Source: Castanea sativa (Eukaryota; Streptophyta; Magnoliopsida; Fagales; Fagaceae). From it: 64,000 bases of DNA. Both the position numbers and the translations under genes were made by a program. The first letter of the stretch is position 1. Every line of letters begins with the position of its first letter. Location of the stretch: assembly GCF_040712315.1 (NCBI RefSeq), contig NC_134018.1:4859501-4923500 (forward strand), in the 5' to 3' direction. Below are positions 1 through 12,155 of this stretch, in pieces. The notes under the pieces were generated by a model. That model was not told where the DNA came from. It did not search any database and saw only the letters and a program-made list of their open reading frames with translations.

Positions 1-78
1 TGAATGTGAGTATATGTAAATTTGGTGGAGGTTAGTATTGTTGGCATGTTATACGCAAAGTTTTGTGATTGATGTTGA

Positions 79-2212
79 TTGAGAGTTATAAATTTGTCAC
101 TAACACAATTGCAATTGATGATCTATAGGTTGCTAATGATCTATATAAATATATACTATGATGGATCCTTTAGCAATGCCAACTCTTATGACGGATTTCC
201 ATTTCAAGGTCCGGGTATCCAGTGCTCTTATATGATGATACGCCGTAAGTTAAAGATCCTGAGTGATTTGAAGATAAAAATTATGGAAGAGCTGCAACTG
301 AACCCTGCTTTGCATGACATACATATTACTTTCCGTTCTCCACATGAAGTCCTTAATCAATGCATTAATTACAAATATATGGCAATAATAGAAGACAAAC
401 ATGTGAAGTTCATGTTTCACAAGATGCGTCAATAGGAACAAGTAGCAAATTTTGAGTTGTACGTCACTTTGAAGCCGCGTTCGGAAGTCGGCACAGAGGA
501 TATTGTTCAAACAACTACATCTCTACAGTTTGTAGTCCTAGATGATCAATGCACCATGTTGGGAGGCTATACACCCCCTTTTCAAGAGACACCAAGAATA
601 GTTGAGAGCGAACCTGGCAATAGATATGAAGATCAATTTTGTACACATCAAGGTGAATCCTCTACACTTCCAGCAGTTGAAGATGAAGACAAATACTGTG
701 TTGGGGAAGATCTTGACAATAGAGATGAGCACGAAGAGAGAATTGAGCAAGGTGACTTTGATAGGGGTGTTGACGACCATGAAATTAATCTCAATCCTAA
801 TGTTGATGATATGGATGAATGTGATGAAGATGATGCAGACGCTACTGTTAGAGTTCAACATGTTACAAATGCGATCCCGGTTTATGAACCTCCTGCCTTA
901 TCATTTTATGAAAATACTTGGAAAAATATGGTTGATCTTGAAGTTGGTGAGCAAGAATTTGCTTCTTCTTGGAATGCGAACATGAATTTTTGTACGGATT
1001 GATTTTTACAAATAAAGAAGCGGTGAAACGTGCATTAACAATTTATGCCGCAAAGCATAACAAAAACTTTCTGACTAGTAGGTCGACTAAAAGTAGACTG
1101 CATGTGAAATGCATAGATGGGTCATGCAAGTGGTACGTTGGGGCAGTCATGAAGCCTAAACAGGGAATATGGATGGTCACATCTTATGGGGGTCCTCACA
1201 GTTGTATGACCCTTGGCATGGCTCTTGATGGTAAAATGATGGATTGTAATTTTCTTGCAGCAGAATTTGTTCCAACGTTGCAAGAAAATCACACGGCAAC
1301 AATTCAACACCTTAGAGATTACATCAAAGGGAAGTATTATGAACATAAACTTTCTTACTATAAGATATGGGATGCAAAACAAAGGGTTATTGCAAAGATA
1401 TTCGGCGATTAGGAAGAGTCTTACGAAAGGTTGAAAAAGTTGTTGTTAGCATACTTGGATCAAGAAGCTGGCACCCGGTACTGGTATCTCACTGAACCGA
1501 GGGAGGAAGGTGTTACAATATTGCGATATGTATTTTGGGCTTTCACTCCTTGCATTGAAGGATTCAGACATTGTAAGCCAGTGATTAGTATTGATGGGAC
1601 CCATTTGTATGGTAAATATCGAGGGATGTTGATGATTGCAATAGCCACCGATGCCAACAACAAGGTTTTGCGTCTCGCCTTTGCTGTTGTGGACAAAGAG
1701 TCAAGGCCTAGTTCGAGGTGGTTTTTAGATTGCGTCAGGTTTGCACTGGGGGATGTGATAGCAAATAAGGACATGTGCATAATTTCTGACCGACATAAGG
1801 GTATTCGAAACGCAATTGCAAACTGGCCTAGAGATGATCATGGACGAGTACGAGTATACCACAGATATTGCCTTCAACATGTTGCTAGCAATTTCAACAC
1901 GCATTTTTAGGACGCCACTTTAAAGTCATTGGCCTTGAAAGCGGGGTATGCTACTTAGGAAGCTAAATTTGAGTTGTACATGCAACCTATCAAGGAAGCC
2001 AAGATCGAGGCCCTTAGGAAGAAATCAGCCACCAAACAACAGGTAAGTGAACCCGACCCATCCATCATGCCATACACATATCTAATGAAAGAGAATATAG
2101 ACAAGTGGACCCAACTACATGATGGTGGATACCGTTATGGGGCTATGACAACCAATGTCTCGGAGTGCTTCAATGGAATACTCAAAGGTGCCCGTGGCTT
2201 GCCCATTGCTTC
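79..2212 (+). pseudogene. Mutator-like (MULE/MuDR) transposase, decayed and 3'-truncated
   Basis: Degenerate transposase of a plant Mutator-like element, which in intact form cuts and pastes its own DNA. Read in order: an N-terminal region (about 150-1000, acidic Asp/Glu-rich linker near 690-840), the MuDR DNA-binding region with Cys residues (about 1000-1400), then the MULE transposase core (1431-1910). The core shows ISIDGTHLYGKY and CIISDRHKGI, which carry the first two acidic catalytic residues, and ends in a conserved segment near 2100-2210 (TTNVSECFNGILKGARG). It is broken by in-frame stops at 433-435, 1410-1412, 1908-1910 and 1956-1958, and by a frame change near 970-1000. Homology stops at about 2210, so the SWIM zinc-finger C terminus is missing. 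No terminal inverted repeats can be seen because the left end is outside the window. Family call is firm; activity is impossible. Confidence 0.9.
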
Positions 2213-2674
2213 AATGGAGTACCCAAAGGACTCGATTTCTAGGTCTACCGTCCACCTCAGCTGCTGCCACGATGAACAAATCGAGTACATTATACTTGAT
2301 TTATAAGCCCAAAATCGATTTGTTAGAAACCAAATTTGTTTCAAACCTTTGCTTACTAATGATATAGTTAGGATTTTATAGTTATTTTTTTAAAAAAAAT
2401 ATTCAAAAACTTAGGCATAATCACAAAAGTTGAAAAATGAAAAGTGATAAAACAATAATATCATAGTAGTCTTTTAATGATATGGAACTCTTAGACAAGG
2501 GCATGACATGCAAATGGTAGAGTAGTACATTTTAAGTTTACATCATAATTGGATTTTTTTCATCATGTAAAAGTTATTTTATACTACGTATGTTAATAGT
2601 CTTTTAGGTTTTGTTTTGGAGAGAGAGGGGGGGGGGGGGGTGGTGTTGGGGTTGATGTGATCAAACATGCAGTT
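2213..2674. other. Intergenic, low complexity
   Basis: AT-rich stretch without a supported gene. It holds a run of 14 G at 2627-2640, preceded by a short GA repeat, and ends in the left target-site duplication of the following SINE. Confidence 0.6.
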
Positions 2675-2705
<31 letters not shown>

Positions 2706-2847
2706 GATAGAATTTCTACTCTAGCCTAATCTAAGTGTATATGTATGTAAAGCTCCCTCTTGGAGACTTGAACCCCGACCCTTACCCCCCACATTTCACA
2801 AGCACTTATACCTGTGGAGTGACCATCGCATCAAGGGTGTGCGGTGG
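2675..2847 (-). mobile_element. tRNA-derived SINE with poly(A) tail and TSD
   Basis: Read on the minus strand it starts with a pol III A-box-like TGATGCGATGG, has a B-box-like GGTTCAAGTC, and ends in a poly(A) tail (plus-strand T run about 2675-2699). It is flanked by a near-perfect 14-bp duplication (tcaaacRtgcagtt) at 2661-2674 and 2848-2861. The same family recurs at 42450-42637. Confidence 0.8.
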
Positions 2848-2861
2848 TCAAACGTGCAGTT

Positions 2862-3469
2862 GAAGTGACTTCTCATTTTACAAATTTTGGGAGTCTATAA
2901 CTACCCGATTTATGGCTCTTTGAAAGATATAGATAATTACACTTAGAATATCCCATTATAAAAAAACCAATTGCAATCCAAACAGTCATCTCCATCTTTC
3001 TTAGATTATTTTTATCTGCCATTTACTATTTGTATGATTTTCCTTCAATCAAGGCTAGATCTATAATTAGGTCATTACCTAGGCTCCTCTTAGGAAATTC
3101 CCTAAAATTATAAGTCAATAATCTCTTACAAATTACAATAGATCCCAAAATCTCCCACTTGGCTACACATAGCAAACAATATCTCTCTCAACACCGAAAT
3201 CAAAGTAGAATATGAAATTATAATATCTGACACTTCATATAAAATTAAGATTGGATTGATTTGTATTTACTCTTCAAGTTATATGTTCAATTCATTTTTT
3301 CTCGGTAGGTTACGGTTTTTTGTGATTCTATTGTGCAGTGAAGTTGAAATAGTGCATTTGATAAAATTATATTCTTCTACAATTTAAATTTAAATTTATT
3401 ATATTTATATTATAAATTTATATTGTGGACTATTTTAATTTTATTAGTAAATTATATTTTTAATTATAT
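2862..3469. other. Intergenic AT-rich DNA
   Basis: No ORF, RNA gene or recognisable element seen. Similarity to the host repeat unit begins near 3470. Confidence 0.4.
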
Positions 3470-3747
3470 ATGTCTACTAGAAAGCATCAATCTTTATATT
3501 AAAACTATTTCAATACAATATTTGTTATTTGCCATATAGAAAATTTAACAAAAAATTATTATAAAAAACATAAAGGAATAAGATATTTTAAAAATGTTGA
3601 TAAAATATTCATTACATAAGATTGATTGTATCACAATTAAATTTAGTGAATTAGTCATGTTAACAATTGATAAGAATATGTTAAAAAAACATAAATACAA
3701 AAACCCATTAAAAAATTTGCATCCTCAAAAGAAAGAAGATATGATTT

Positions 3748-3750
<3 letters not shown>

Positions 3751-3789
<39 letters not shown>
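3751..3789. repeat. (AT)n microsatellite
   Basis: About 19 AT dinucleotides in the unit 1 repeat. A predicted small protein across it is only the reading of this microsatellite. Confidence 0.95.
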
Positions 3790-3795
<6 letters not shown>

Positions 3796-4025
3796 TCTAA
3801 CATAAAAATTTAAATAAATATTATTTGATTGAATTTAAATATAAAATGACCCTACTTTAATTTATCTTCTTAGGCCTCAAACTGTATTGAGTTGATCACA
3901 ACTTAAATTTTTACATAAATAAACAACCACACGTGTGTGCATGCACATATAATTATTATAATTTTATGTAATTGATTTAACTTTACTGAATGTCTCTGAA
4001 AGATTTGATTCACATATTTTGATTA

Positions 4026-4028
<3 letters not shown>

Positions 4029-4078
<50 letters not shown>
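4029..4078. repeat. (AT)n microsatellite
   Basis: 25 uninterrupted AT dinucleotides; likely highly polymorphic. Confidence 0.95.
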
Positions 4079-4080
<2 letters not shown>

Positions 4081-4539
4081 TGGAAAAAAACATAAATAGA
4101 ATGAAATCATTATTTATTTTTTTATATTTAAGATATATATATATATATGTTTAAGGTTAAGAACATGTTTATGTTTGCAAAAATATGCCTTAAGTTCAAT
4201 AAAGATTAACAAATACTGAGGTGAATTGACACTTCTATACTCAATAGTATGATGTAATAGCAAAATTTTAAATTCACAAGAATATAAGTTAAACTTTCAT
4301 TTATTAGAATATTTCATTTTAAACATTAGTTTACTGTCTAAAAAAATATAATTATTTTCTAATTATACTAACAAAAAGTAACAAAGATAATATTGATTAA
4401 ATGCAAGAATAATTTTTGTCACGTTTTGCATCTACAAGTTATAAATCCATAAACAATCTGCTGTTAGATACATTTGATACTAATTAATAGTGCAATTAGA
4501 CAAAATTCTAAAGGTGTTGGTGAGTTTTATCAAAGTAGA

Positions 4540-5289
4540 TGTAAGTGCACAATTTGTACCCGGACCTAAACGAGTGATGGGCTTAGGCCCAAAGAACCTT
4601 ATATAATGAAATTTGTAGAGTATGAGTTTTAAACCTAGATTATGGATACTAGAAAGTTTGATAAACAGGCTAGAATGCCGCAGTCTATGCAAGTAATAAA
4701 TGAATGTGACAAAAAACCCTCTTTGGACAATTTGTACAGCCTTTCTTTCTCTAAGCAAAATATTACAATTTTTTAGCTTCCAAAAAAGAGACCTCCCCTT
4801 TTCTTTCATCTCTCGTCTTCTTATATCCTTCTTCTTCTTCCTTCTTTCATCCACGTGTAACACAGATCTTTTCCTCAAATATTTGTCCCATCCACCACTT
4901 TCTTAAAGTCTTCAAATAATAGCTGGAAGACTAAATACTACTGTTCAGAGGTCATTTCTCCATTAATGCGGCCAAGGAGGTAGATGCAGGGCCTTTAATG
5001 CGGTGGTAGCAGCTTTTTTCTCAGATATTTCTCTTACGTTCCTGCTTCTAACGGGTGCTTGGATAACGCTTTTACCCAACAAACCTTCTAGAATTTAGTC
5101 TCTAAACCCTTTAGCAAGTCTCATGGCCTTTAATGGGCCTATCCGAGGAGATACTCCACCTCGGACTACTCCTCGGACCATTACAGTGCGGACTAACCTG
5201 TGGGCCCAAAAGACTTTGATTGAACAGACTTATACCAATTAACCAGGCTCAAGGCCCAAACGTGCCTTTAATCATTTTTACCCCCCACA
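4540..5289 (-). mobile_element. Solo LTR, Ty3/gypsy Tat-like, with 5-bp TSD
   Basis: 750-bp LTR starting TGTAAG and ending CACA, flanked by the duplication GTAGA at 4535-4539 and 5290-5294. The unit 4 copy (about 44387) has the same site unoccupied, which confirms both ends. It shares several motifs in the same order with the LTR at 56490-57324, including GGTGGTAGCAGCTTT, CCTCGGAC and GCCCAAAAGACTTTG. That makes it a relative of the Tat element and places it in the same, minus-strand, orientation. The internal region was lost by LTR-LTR recombination. Confidence 0.88.
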
Positions 5290-7291
5290 GTAGAGTTCCA
5301 AACTTTTTCTTAGAAAGATTTTTTTATTGAATATTAAAGAAGTGTTTCAATTTTATTAGTTTTCAACCATTCAAAGATTTTACCAATATATATGACATGC
5401 TTCATTGTTTGAAAGTCATTTTCTTCTTGAATTATAATGTCAGTGAAAAGAACATTTTTCCTCTAAGTGATGTTATCAGTTTAAATCCCTTCCGTAAATT
5501 CCATTGTGCTAGTTGATACCGTATGAAATGGCGCAAAAGGCAGAGAAGCTAATTAATGATAGAGGTGGAACCACTAAAAATATTATACTCAACCAAATTG
5601 TTGTTGCAATTTGTCCTCACTAATAACTACCCTTCATAAGAAATTTATAAATCTTTATAATTTTGATTGTGTTTATATGGCTTTTATTGAAGATGCAAAC
5701 TAGCAGTTTTATACATAAATTTTCTTTTTAGTATAAATGGAAGCACAGATAGCTTGCCCCATATATTTGGTTTCAAACCCTTTTGTGAACCAAAACGTGA
5801 TAGGTAGGGTAAAGTCAAGAATTCAGCAAACTATGCTGCGCTCCATTATTGTAAACTTCTTTGCAGAACCATATAAATTGTACTTAATTCAAAAAAAAAT
5901 TAGTTTAAGGGGTGTTAATGCAACTGGAAATTTTTTTAAAAGTGTTGGTGCATTTTACCCCATATGTCAACACACACATGTAATGAGCATAGAAATTGTT
6001 AATTGTTATCAAATGTTTATGATGCATGTTTTTAAAATTTTAAATACACGTTTTTGTTAAAATAAAAGTTTTTATAGGAAATAATAAGACGTTGAACTTC
6101 ATTTGTTAACAATAATTAAGTGTGAACTGATACTTCTATGGTTTAATTTAATTTGAGAAATTTTTTTAAATTCATTGGAATGTGAGTTGAATATCATTTG
6201 TTAAATAGTCAAGCCATTAGTTTGTTATTTAAAATTCAAGTGATTAATTTGTTGTTGAAAATCTATAATTATTATCCTTTTATGTAATAAAATCTAAGAA
6301 AGGTAACATTGGCCTAATACAAAAGAATTTTTGTCTCCTTTTGCATCCATACCGGATCCAATGCCAAATCTTGGTTTAGCTTATCTTTGTTGTATTTGTA
6401 CCGTAATTTTCAGCCCTATAATGTCATTTTTACTCTTATAATTAACATAATTTTCATATATTTATTGCAGAGAACTATGAGCGAGTAAAATTGAAGAAGA
6501 ATAAAAATAAAAATAAAATTTAAAAATTCCTAAATTTTCAAGACAAGAAAAATTGTACCATTATTTGTTCTTGTCAAAAACAACCAAGTACTATATAATA
6601 TGATCAGGGAGTGATTTTATCTTAGGGTACTCCCCAAAAATCCTAAAGCATTCTGAAAATAAAGATAGTTTAAGTAGTCCACCAAATGCACTATATAACG
6701 AGTCTAAATCTCATGTCCCACTTTTTCTACTCTATTCCATATTCCACAAATAAAAACTTGTTACATGTCAATCTACTTAATTAAATCTTTTTTTTTTTTT
6801 TTGCTTTATTATTTCAGTTACCTAAATTAGAGAAATAAAAAAAATTAAGAAAAACTCAACAATCAACACATCCTACCACCACCACCATCATTCGCCAGAG
6901 CCACCAATTAATGCCTTCAGTCACATCCATCCAACTAAGGTACCATCTTGGAACTAAAAAATGCCAAGCCAGATCTAGGACCTTAAAACTCCAACAAAGT
7001 CCAATATTCTGTAATTCTTTTTCTCGACTTTCTCATGAACTAAACATTATGGTTGATTTTGATAAGATAAAATTAGGAGGGTGGGTGATCTAAAATCTAT
7101 TATAGTTTTCAAATAAAACAACTTTTATTTTTATTTCGTCTTTCTATCATGTTATATCTTTTCAGCCTTTGGTTCCCGAAAAATTTTTAAAAAGAAAAAA
7201 ATTGTCTTATCAAACTCTATATTTTGAGGTGCTCTTTGTGATGGGGGAAAATCACAACCAAAATTTTTCGGTGCCAATGGATCACTATGAC

Positions 7292-7460
7292 TAAAGGCGT
7301 TGATGGCTCTTGAAAACAATGGTGGTGGTGGTTGAATAAGGAATTTGGGTTCAATTTCTGCTTACACCAAAAACTAATTGGTGTTTTGGTCTGAAGATAA
7401 TGAGTTATCATCAGAAGTAGACGTTATAAGTTGAAACTCTTTCAAAAAAATATTTTCTTT
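7292..7460 (+). mobile_element. SINE-like repeat, copy 1
   Basis: About 165-bp sequence with a B-box-like GGGTTCAATTTC and the core CCAAAAACTAATTGGTG, ending in an A-rich tail. Copies are at 8945-9100 and 40728-40885. The A box is not clear, so SINE origin is inferred. Confidence 0.45.
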
Positions 7461-7711
7461 ATTTTTTAATTTATGTAACTCAAATAATGAATCCAAAAAA
7501 TTAGGATTTAATTAAGTAGATGAACATGTGGCAAGTTTCTATTTGTGAAGTATAGAGTGAAGTAGAGAAAGTGAACTCCCACAAAGCACAAAGGCCTTCG
7601 GTGCATGATGTTATTCCCTCACTTTCATAAACATTTTTGGAATATTTTGTTTGATAAATATATTATGGAGTGAATAAGAAATTAACCCCTAATGTATCCA
7701 CTTTAATATGA

Positions 7712-8942
7712 TATTGAAGTGGTGAGAATTCTTGAGTCCCACATAGGAATGATAAAAAAAAAACATGAGTTTTGGGTTGGACATTGGGTTGGACTGTAGG
7801 TATTTGTGGACTGGGCCCTCTTGTCCAATTAATAATAATATTTTATTATTTTATTTTTTGAGTCAGTAAATCTATATACAATTGTACAGGCGTCACCCTC
7901 CTTCAAGCCCACTTACTCAGAGGCTCATGGAGGTAATAACATGTTTAAGGACCTTACGCTGATCACGTGTAAAAACACTCACGGCATGGCCGGCGAGTGT
8001 GAAGTCTCGCCACCTCCGACAGATATGTCCTTCGAGCAGGTTGAACTTGGACTGCATGGCATCACTTAGGGGATGCCGCTGCCGAGCAGAGAACCTATTG
8101 GCGGAGCAAGTTCCAACGCCACTGTCACCTTCTTCCACCCATCGCTAAGCATCCACTTAAGTGAAATGGTATTGGACCTTCCTTCCGTTGCCTAGGGAAT
8201 GCCCCTGCCGAGTAGCAAGTCTAGCGGTGGAGCTAATTCCAATGCCACTACCACTACCACCTTCCCCCACTCACAATTAAGCATCCACTTAGGAGAGACA
8301 GTATTGGACGTCTCCTTCCACCCATCAGGAGAATGATCATGACCATTCCACTAACTTCGGCTATAAATAGGCAAGGAAGATTCAGTTGAGGGGGTTGGCT
8401 ATTCTGGAGGGAAGAGACTAAGGAGAAGAATTGATCACCTTGGAAAGAGGGAGAGAGTGGTCTTGAGAGCATAAGGGACCTGGGTACATGAGCTGCCGAG
8501 CATAGTATCCCCCATTGTAGGAAATCCAAAAGTCTACAATACAAATAGATTGTGAGCCCAAACTCCTTCTAGGCCCAGTAGCCATATAAGGGCACGCACA
8601 ACAACAATTATTTCTAAAGCAGTGTGTCTGTCCAGTAACATATATTTTCATAGTCCCTCATTCATGAAAAGATTAATCTTTTGGGAAAAAAAAAACTCTT
8701 CCAAAAAGAATATTTTGTGCATTCATTTGACTCAAAGAGAGAGAAAGAGACATAAAGTAGTTTGTAGAGCACAGATCTTGTATGCTTCCTGTCTGTGCTA
8801 TAGATAATTTTATCTTAGGAGGCAAACATCCATGAGTCTCAAAGCACTACAAATTGTGTGAGGGGTGAAATCTGTTTTAAGGAGATTGTGTCAAACAAAA
8901 GACTTAATCTGAATAATTCATTCTTCGCGCATTTGATCTATA
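7712..8942 (+). mobile_element. Probable solo LTR (copia-type), boundaries approximate
   Basis: GC-richer block inserted between two diverged copies of a host segment (7292-7655 and 8945-9320). It has LTR-like features: a TATA box (CTATAAATAG at 8361-8370) and a downstream leader resembling a copia R-U5, with the text GAAATCTGTTTTAAGGAGAT near 8867. A roughly 125-bp internal duplication containing GCCGAG and ATCCACTTA lies at about 8050-8310. No coding capacity seen on either strand. No clear target duplication found, so the ends are estimates. Confidence 0.5.
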
Positions 8943-8944
8943 AC

Positions 8945-9100
8945 TGAAGGTGTTGGTGGCTTTGGCGAACGGTAGTGGTGATAGTTGAATAAGGGGTTTG
9001 AGATTTAATCTTTGCTTACATCAAAAACTAATTGGTGTCTTGATCTAATAATAAAGAATTATCGTCATAAGTTAAACTCTCTCAAAAAAATATTTTATTT
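8945..9100 (+). mobile_element. SINE-like repeat, copy 2
   Basis: Same family as 7292-7460, inside a second copy of the surrounding host segment. Core CAAAAACTAATTGGTG retained, A-rich 3' end. Confidence 0.45.
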
Positions 9101-9721
9101 ATTTATTTAATTTAGGTAACTCAAATAATGAAGCCAAAAAATAGGGTTTTTTTTTTTTGAGCAATAATAGGATTTAATTAAGTAGATAGATATGTAGCAA
9201 ATTTTTATTTGTAGAGCATAGAGTGAAGTAGAGAAAGTGAACTCCCACAAAGCACAAAGGCCTTCAGTGATGTTATTCCCTCACTTTTATAAACATTTTT
9301 GGAATATTGTAGTTCAGGACACAACAACATCATGCATGTCTTTTTTTGACTATTATTGGTCCTATCACAAATCCTCATGAAATCTTGTTTATAAAATATT
9401 TAAGGAATTCTCATTGGAGACTTTCTTAAGTGTAATTTTTTTTATTATACATACTAATCTTAAATTAATAAGACCAACATGACCTCGGTTTTGACGCCAA
9501 CATGACCTCGGCTACATAATAATGACTAAAATAGGATATTAGGTTAGAGTGTTGTTTACACCCATTGGCGTCACTTCTAAATTGGTTCATCGGCTTTCAT
9601 TATTTATACTATCGACTATTACAATGATGTCAAAACACTCCTTTCATTTTAATCCATTAAGCTTTGTACTGGCTTCGAGTTAAGTTCGATGTAATAGGAT
9701 GGTTTAGTTCAAAGAAGAGAT

Positions 9722-9842
9722 CCAGTGTGGGTGAACTTCAAGCATGAATTACTTCAAAATTTCTGCTACTCTTGTGGTTTGCTAGATCATAGGGAATGAG
9801 AAAGCCGTGAGAGGATCAAGAAGGTAAACAAGGGTGGCAATA
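9722..9842 (+). pseudogene. LINE ORF1-type zinc-knuckle remnant
   Basis: A short stretch translates to a segment like the CCHC knuckle of plant LINE ORF1 proteins: VWVNFKHE, then NFCYSCGLLDH, followed by a stop (atgag). Plant LINE ORF1 proteins typically have a V-W-V-K-F-K-Y-E then N-F-C-Y-x-C-G arrangement. The same remnant is at 41494-41606 in unit 4, so it predates the duplication. No reverse transcriptase sequence is near it. Confidence 0.5.
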
Positions 9843-11104
9843 CTCAATATGGACTATGGCTAAGCTGCCTTATTGGTTTAGGTTCTCTTCCATTCTGGTT
9901 AAGCCTCTCTTTCTCCACATGTTATGTTAGGCTAATCGTCACTGTCACAGATGACTTGGGATGTTACACACTTAACATTATTGCGGCGAAGTTATTGGAT
10001 GTGGGTGTGTGGCTTCAATATGTACTATTCCTAGCTACAATCCTGACAAGTTTTTTTTTTTTTTTTTAGAAACAGTCGCACCCACACCCAAAAAAGCAAA
10101 AGGAAAAAAGTTTTAACACAAAAACACGACAATTCTAACAAGTTGAATGCAATAGTTGAATTTCTATAAATAAAAAAAAAAAAAAAAGATTTAGTGCCAT
10201 AAAAATTAAATAAGAAAAGGGGTTAATTATACCTTGCTAACTTATGGATTGAATTCAATTGGTTTAATTATGATTTGAAAAGTTAAACTTTTCCAACATA
10301 TGAGGCTTTTATTTTGTTTTCTGAGTCTAATTATCAGAAAACGTGATCCACATAAACAATTTTTTATTGAATTTGTTCCAACTCCTAATAAGTATGGGGG
10401 ATGGAATTAAGTAATTAATAATTATGTAGCGTTGCAACACATCATGACTTTGGGATAATTGCATCTTTAGCTATCAGCCTTGAACTAGGAATAGTCACGG
10501 ATATTGAGAAGGAGTTTATCACTTACTCCGCGACACTAATTTACTCCGCGACACTAATTGCAGCATGCAGTTTTAGTATTAACGTGTGAGTGTATTCCTT
10601 TATCTCATCTCCTTCTCCTCTATATATATATATCTGTGTGTGTGCGCGCGCGTGTTTCTCAAAAAAAATGCAAATATTTGAAATCACACAGAGTGGAAGA
10701 GCGTGCCGTGCACACTCCTTTAATGCTGCTTTTTTTTTTATACCCCTACTAGAAGGAAAAAGTTAATGGTGAAAAAAAAAAACTGATTTTTTTTTATAAA
10801 AATTGTATTAAGGGCATCTGTTTATATAAAATTTCCATTATTCATATTTTTTTTGTGAATAATTATTTATTTTGGATGTCACAAAATTTGGTTCTTTTTG
10901 GAAAATCTAATGTCTATAGTATTAATAGCTTTTCTAAATTTTTATTCTATTAAATTTAAAAAATTATTGCACTTTTTTGGTTGAGAGTTTAAATTAATGA
11001 AAATAATTTTAGAAAACTATACTTTTATTTAAAAAGATAATGCATTACATGTTCTTCTCTTAATATATTAAATTTTCTAAATAAAATTAATAAAAAATGA
11101 TGGG

Positions 11105-11232
11105 GGAAGTAATATTATGTGTAATAGTTAGTCCAATAATTCCTTAAAAATTATCATGACTTTTGAATAGAGTTTATGATAATTTTTAAGGAATTGTTGG
11201 ACAAGTTATATTACACATAATACACTCTCTTA
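11105..11232. mobile_element. Foldback MITE-like hairpin
   Basis: Two arms of about 50 bp are inverted around a short AT-rich loop: TATTATGTGTAATAGTTAGT on the left and its near complement at about 11205-11225, plus CCTTAAAAATTATCATGA and TCATAATTTTTAAGG-type halves. No firm target duplication read. Could also be transcribed as a hairpin RNA. Confidence 0.55.
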
Positions 11233-11699
11233 AGCAATGTGGGATATTTACCCTTTTTTTTCAGAAACAAACACACATATACAAAACATATTTTATTTCA
11301 AACAATAAATTTAGTATTTTAAATGGAAGTTGGACAATGAAATAATGTTTATAAAAAAATTAAGGATTTTTTTTTTATATAGAAACATTGGATAGTTTCT
11401 AAGTATCATTTTTAATTATACTTACTAAGCTATTACATAATAGAAAGTGAAAACAACATGACCACGTAATAACACTACGTATCTCTTCTTCAAAGAAATT
11501 AAATACTTAAAAGTGAAAGAGAGAATTGTGATATAAATAAAGACAAAAGAGTTTACATCACAAATAGAATTTTATAATCATGTACAAAAAAAACAAAAAA
11601 AAAGCTGCATGGTTGAGTTGTGAACTCTCCCTTACCCTATAAAGGGAACCAAAATCTCCTACATGATTACACACACCAAAGACCCAACCCCAAATATGT

Positions 11700-11940
11700 G
11701 GCAGCTCACATGGTACTCTCACAAGACCCAACCCCAAATATGTCATTGGCTCTCACTCACAAAGAATAAAGCACCCTATTATATTTGTGGCGCCTCTCCT
11801 TTCTCACACTCTTTAATTGCCACATCACACAAAATATATATATTAGCAAATGTTGGCTGGCTCTATTCCTAAACCAAGTGGAATTTAGTTTACAAGTCCA
11901 TGTATTTCACAGCAAGCAACAAAGGAGTAAAACTCCTTGC
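11700..11940 (+). promoter_or_regulatory. Putative promoter and leader of an unidentified host gene
   Basis: Sequence conserved between unit 2 and unit 3 (25340-25660): a CT-rich block, a TATA-like AAATATATATATTAG at about 11829-11843, and about 100 nt of leader ending GTAAAACTCCTTGC just before an ATG. In unit 3 the TATA position is replaced by a long (AT)n(GT)n microsatellite. Function is inferred from conservation and layout only. Confidence 0.35.
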
Positions 11941-11997
11941 ATGACACGGTCACCATTGACCATAGTAAAAGCCACCGACTCAACAAATCTAACCAAG
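11941..11997 (+). pseudogene. Candidate first exon (19 codons) of an unidentified gene
   Basis: ATG followed by 19 codons, reading MTRSPLTIVKATDSTNLTK, directly before a consensus-like splice donor AAG|GTATAC. The equivalent sequence in unit 3 (25867-25922) keeps the ATG and the donor but is one base shorter. Downstream DNA is AT-rich with CT, GA and TA microsatellites, as expected of an intron, and no second exon is recognised in any unit. I do not recognise the peptide. It may be the first exon of a tandemly duplicated gene whose remaining exons were lost, or a chance ORF in a conserved leader. Confidence 0.3.
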
Positions 11998-12089
11998 GTA
12001 TACTAAAAATCATTTTGAAAAAACAAATAATAAACTTCTCATTTATTTTTATTACATTTCAATATTTCATACCTTAGCCATGATATTTG

Positions 12090-12091
<2 letters not shown>

Positions 12092-12155
<64 letters not shown>
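12092..12155. repeat. Compound (CT)n(TA)n microsatellite
   Basis: About 20 CT followed by about 11 TA dinucleotides. A separate (GA)n lies at 12269-12293. Confidence 0.95.

Larger units (their letters stand above)
3470..6320. repeat. Host segmental repeat, unit 1 (right part only)
   Basis: AT-rich sequence that reappears in the same order in unit 2 (about 12210-13790), unit 3 (about 32550-33598) and unit 4 (about 43480-45129). Landmarks are the stretch ending AGGCCTCAAACTGTATTGAG (3870s, 12670s, 43860s) and TGTGAACCAAAACGTGATAG (5780s, 32720s). Interrupted by the solo LTR at 4540-5289 and by AT microsatellites. No gene seen. Confidence 0.75.

Noticed and set aside
4480..4878. 132-residue minus-strand ORF across the solo LTR
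   Set aside because: Lies over the LTR boundary and promoter-like sequence; no family resemblance.
7917..8651. Minus-strand ORFs of 73-96 residues in a GC-richer block
   Set aside because: They cross an internal 125-bp duplication of a probable LTR, and no homology is recognised.
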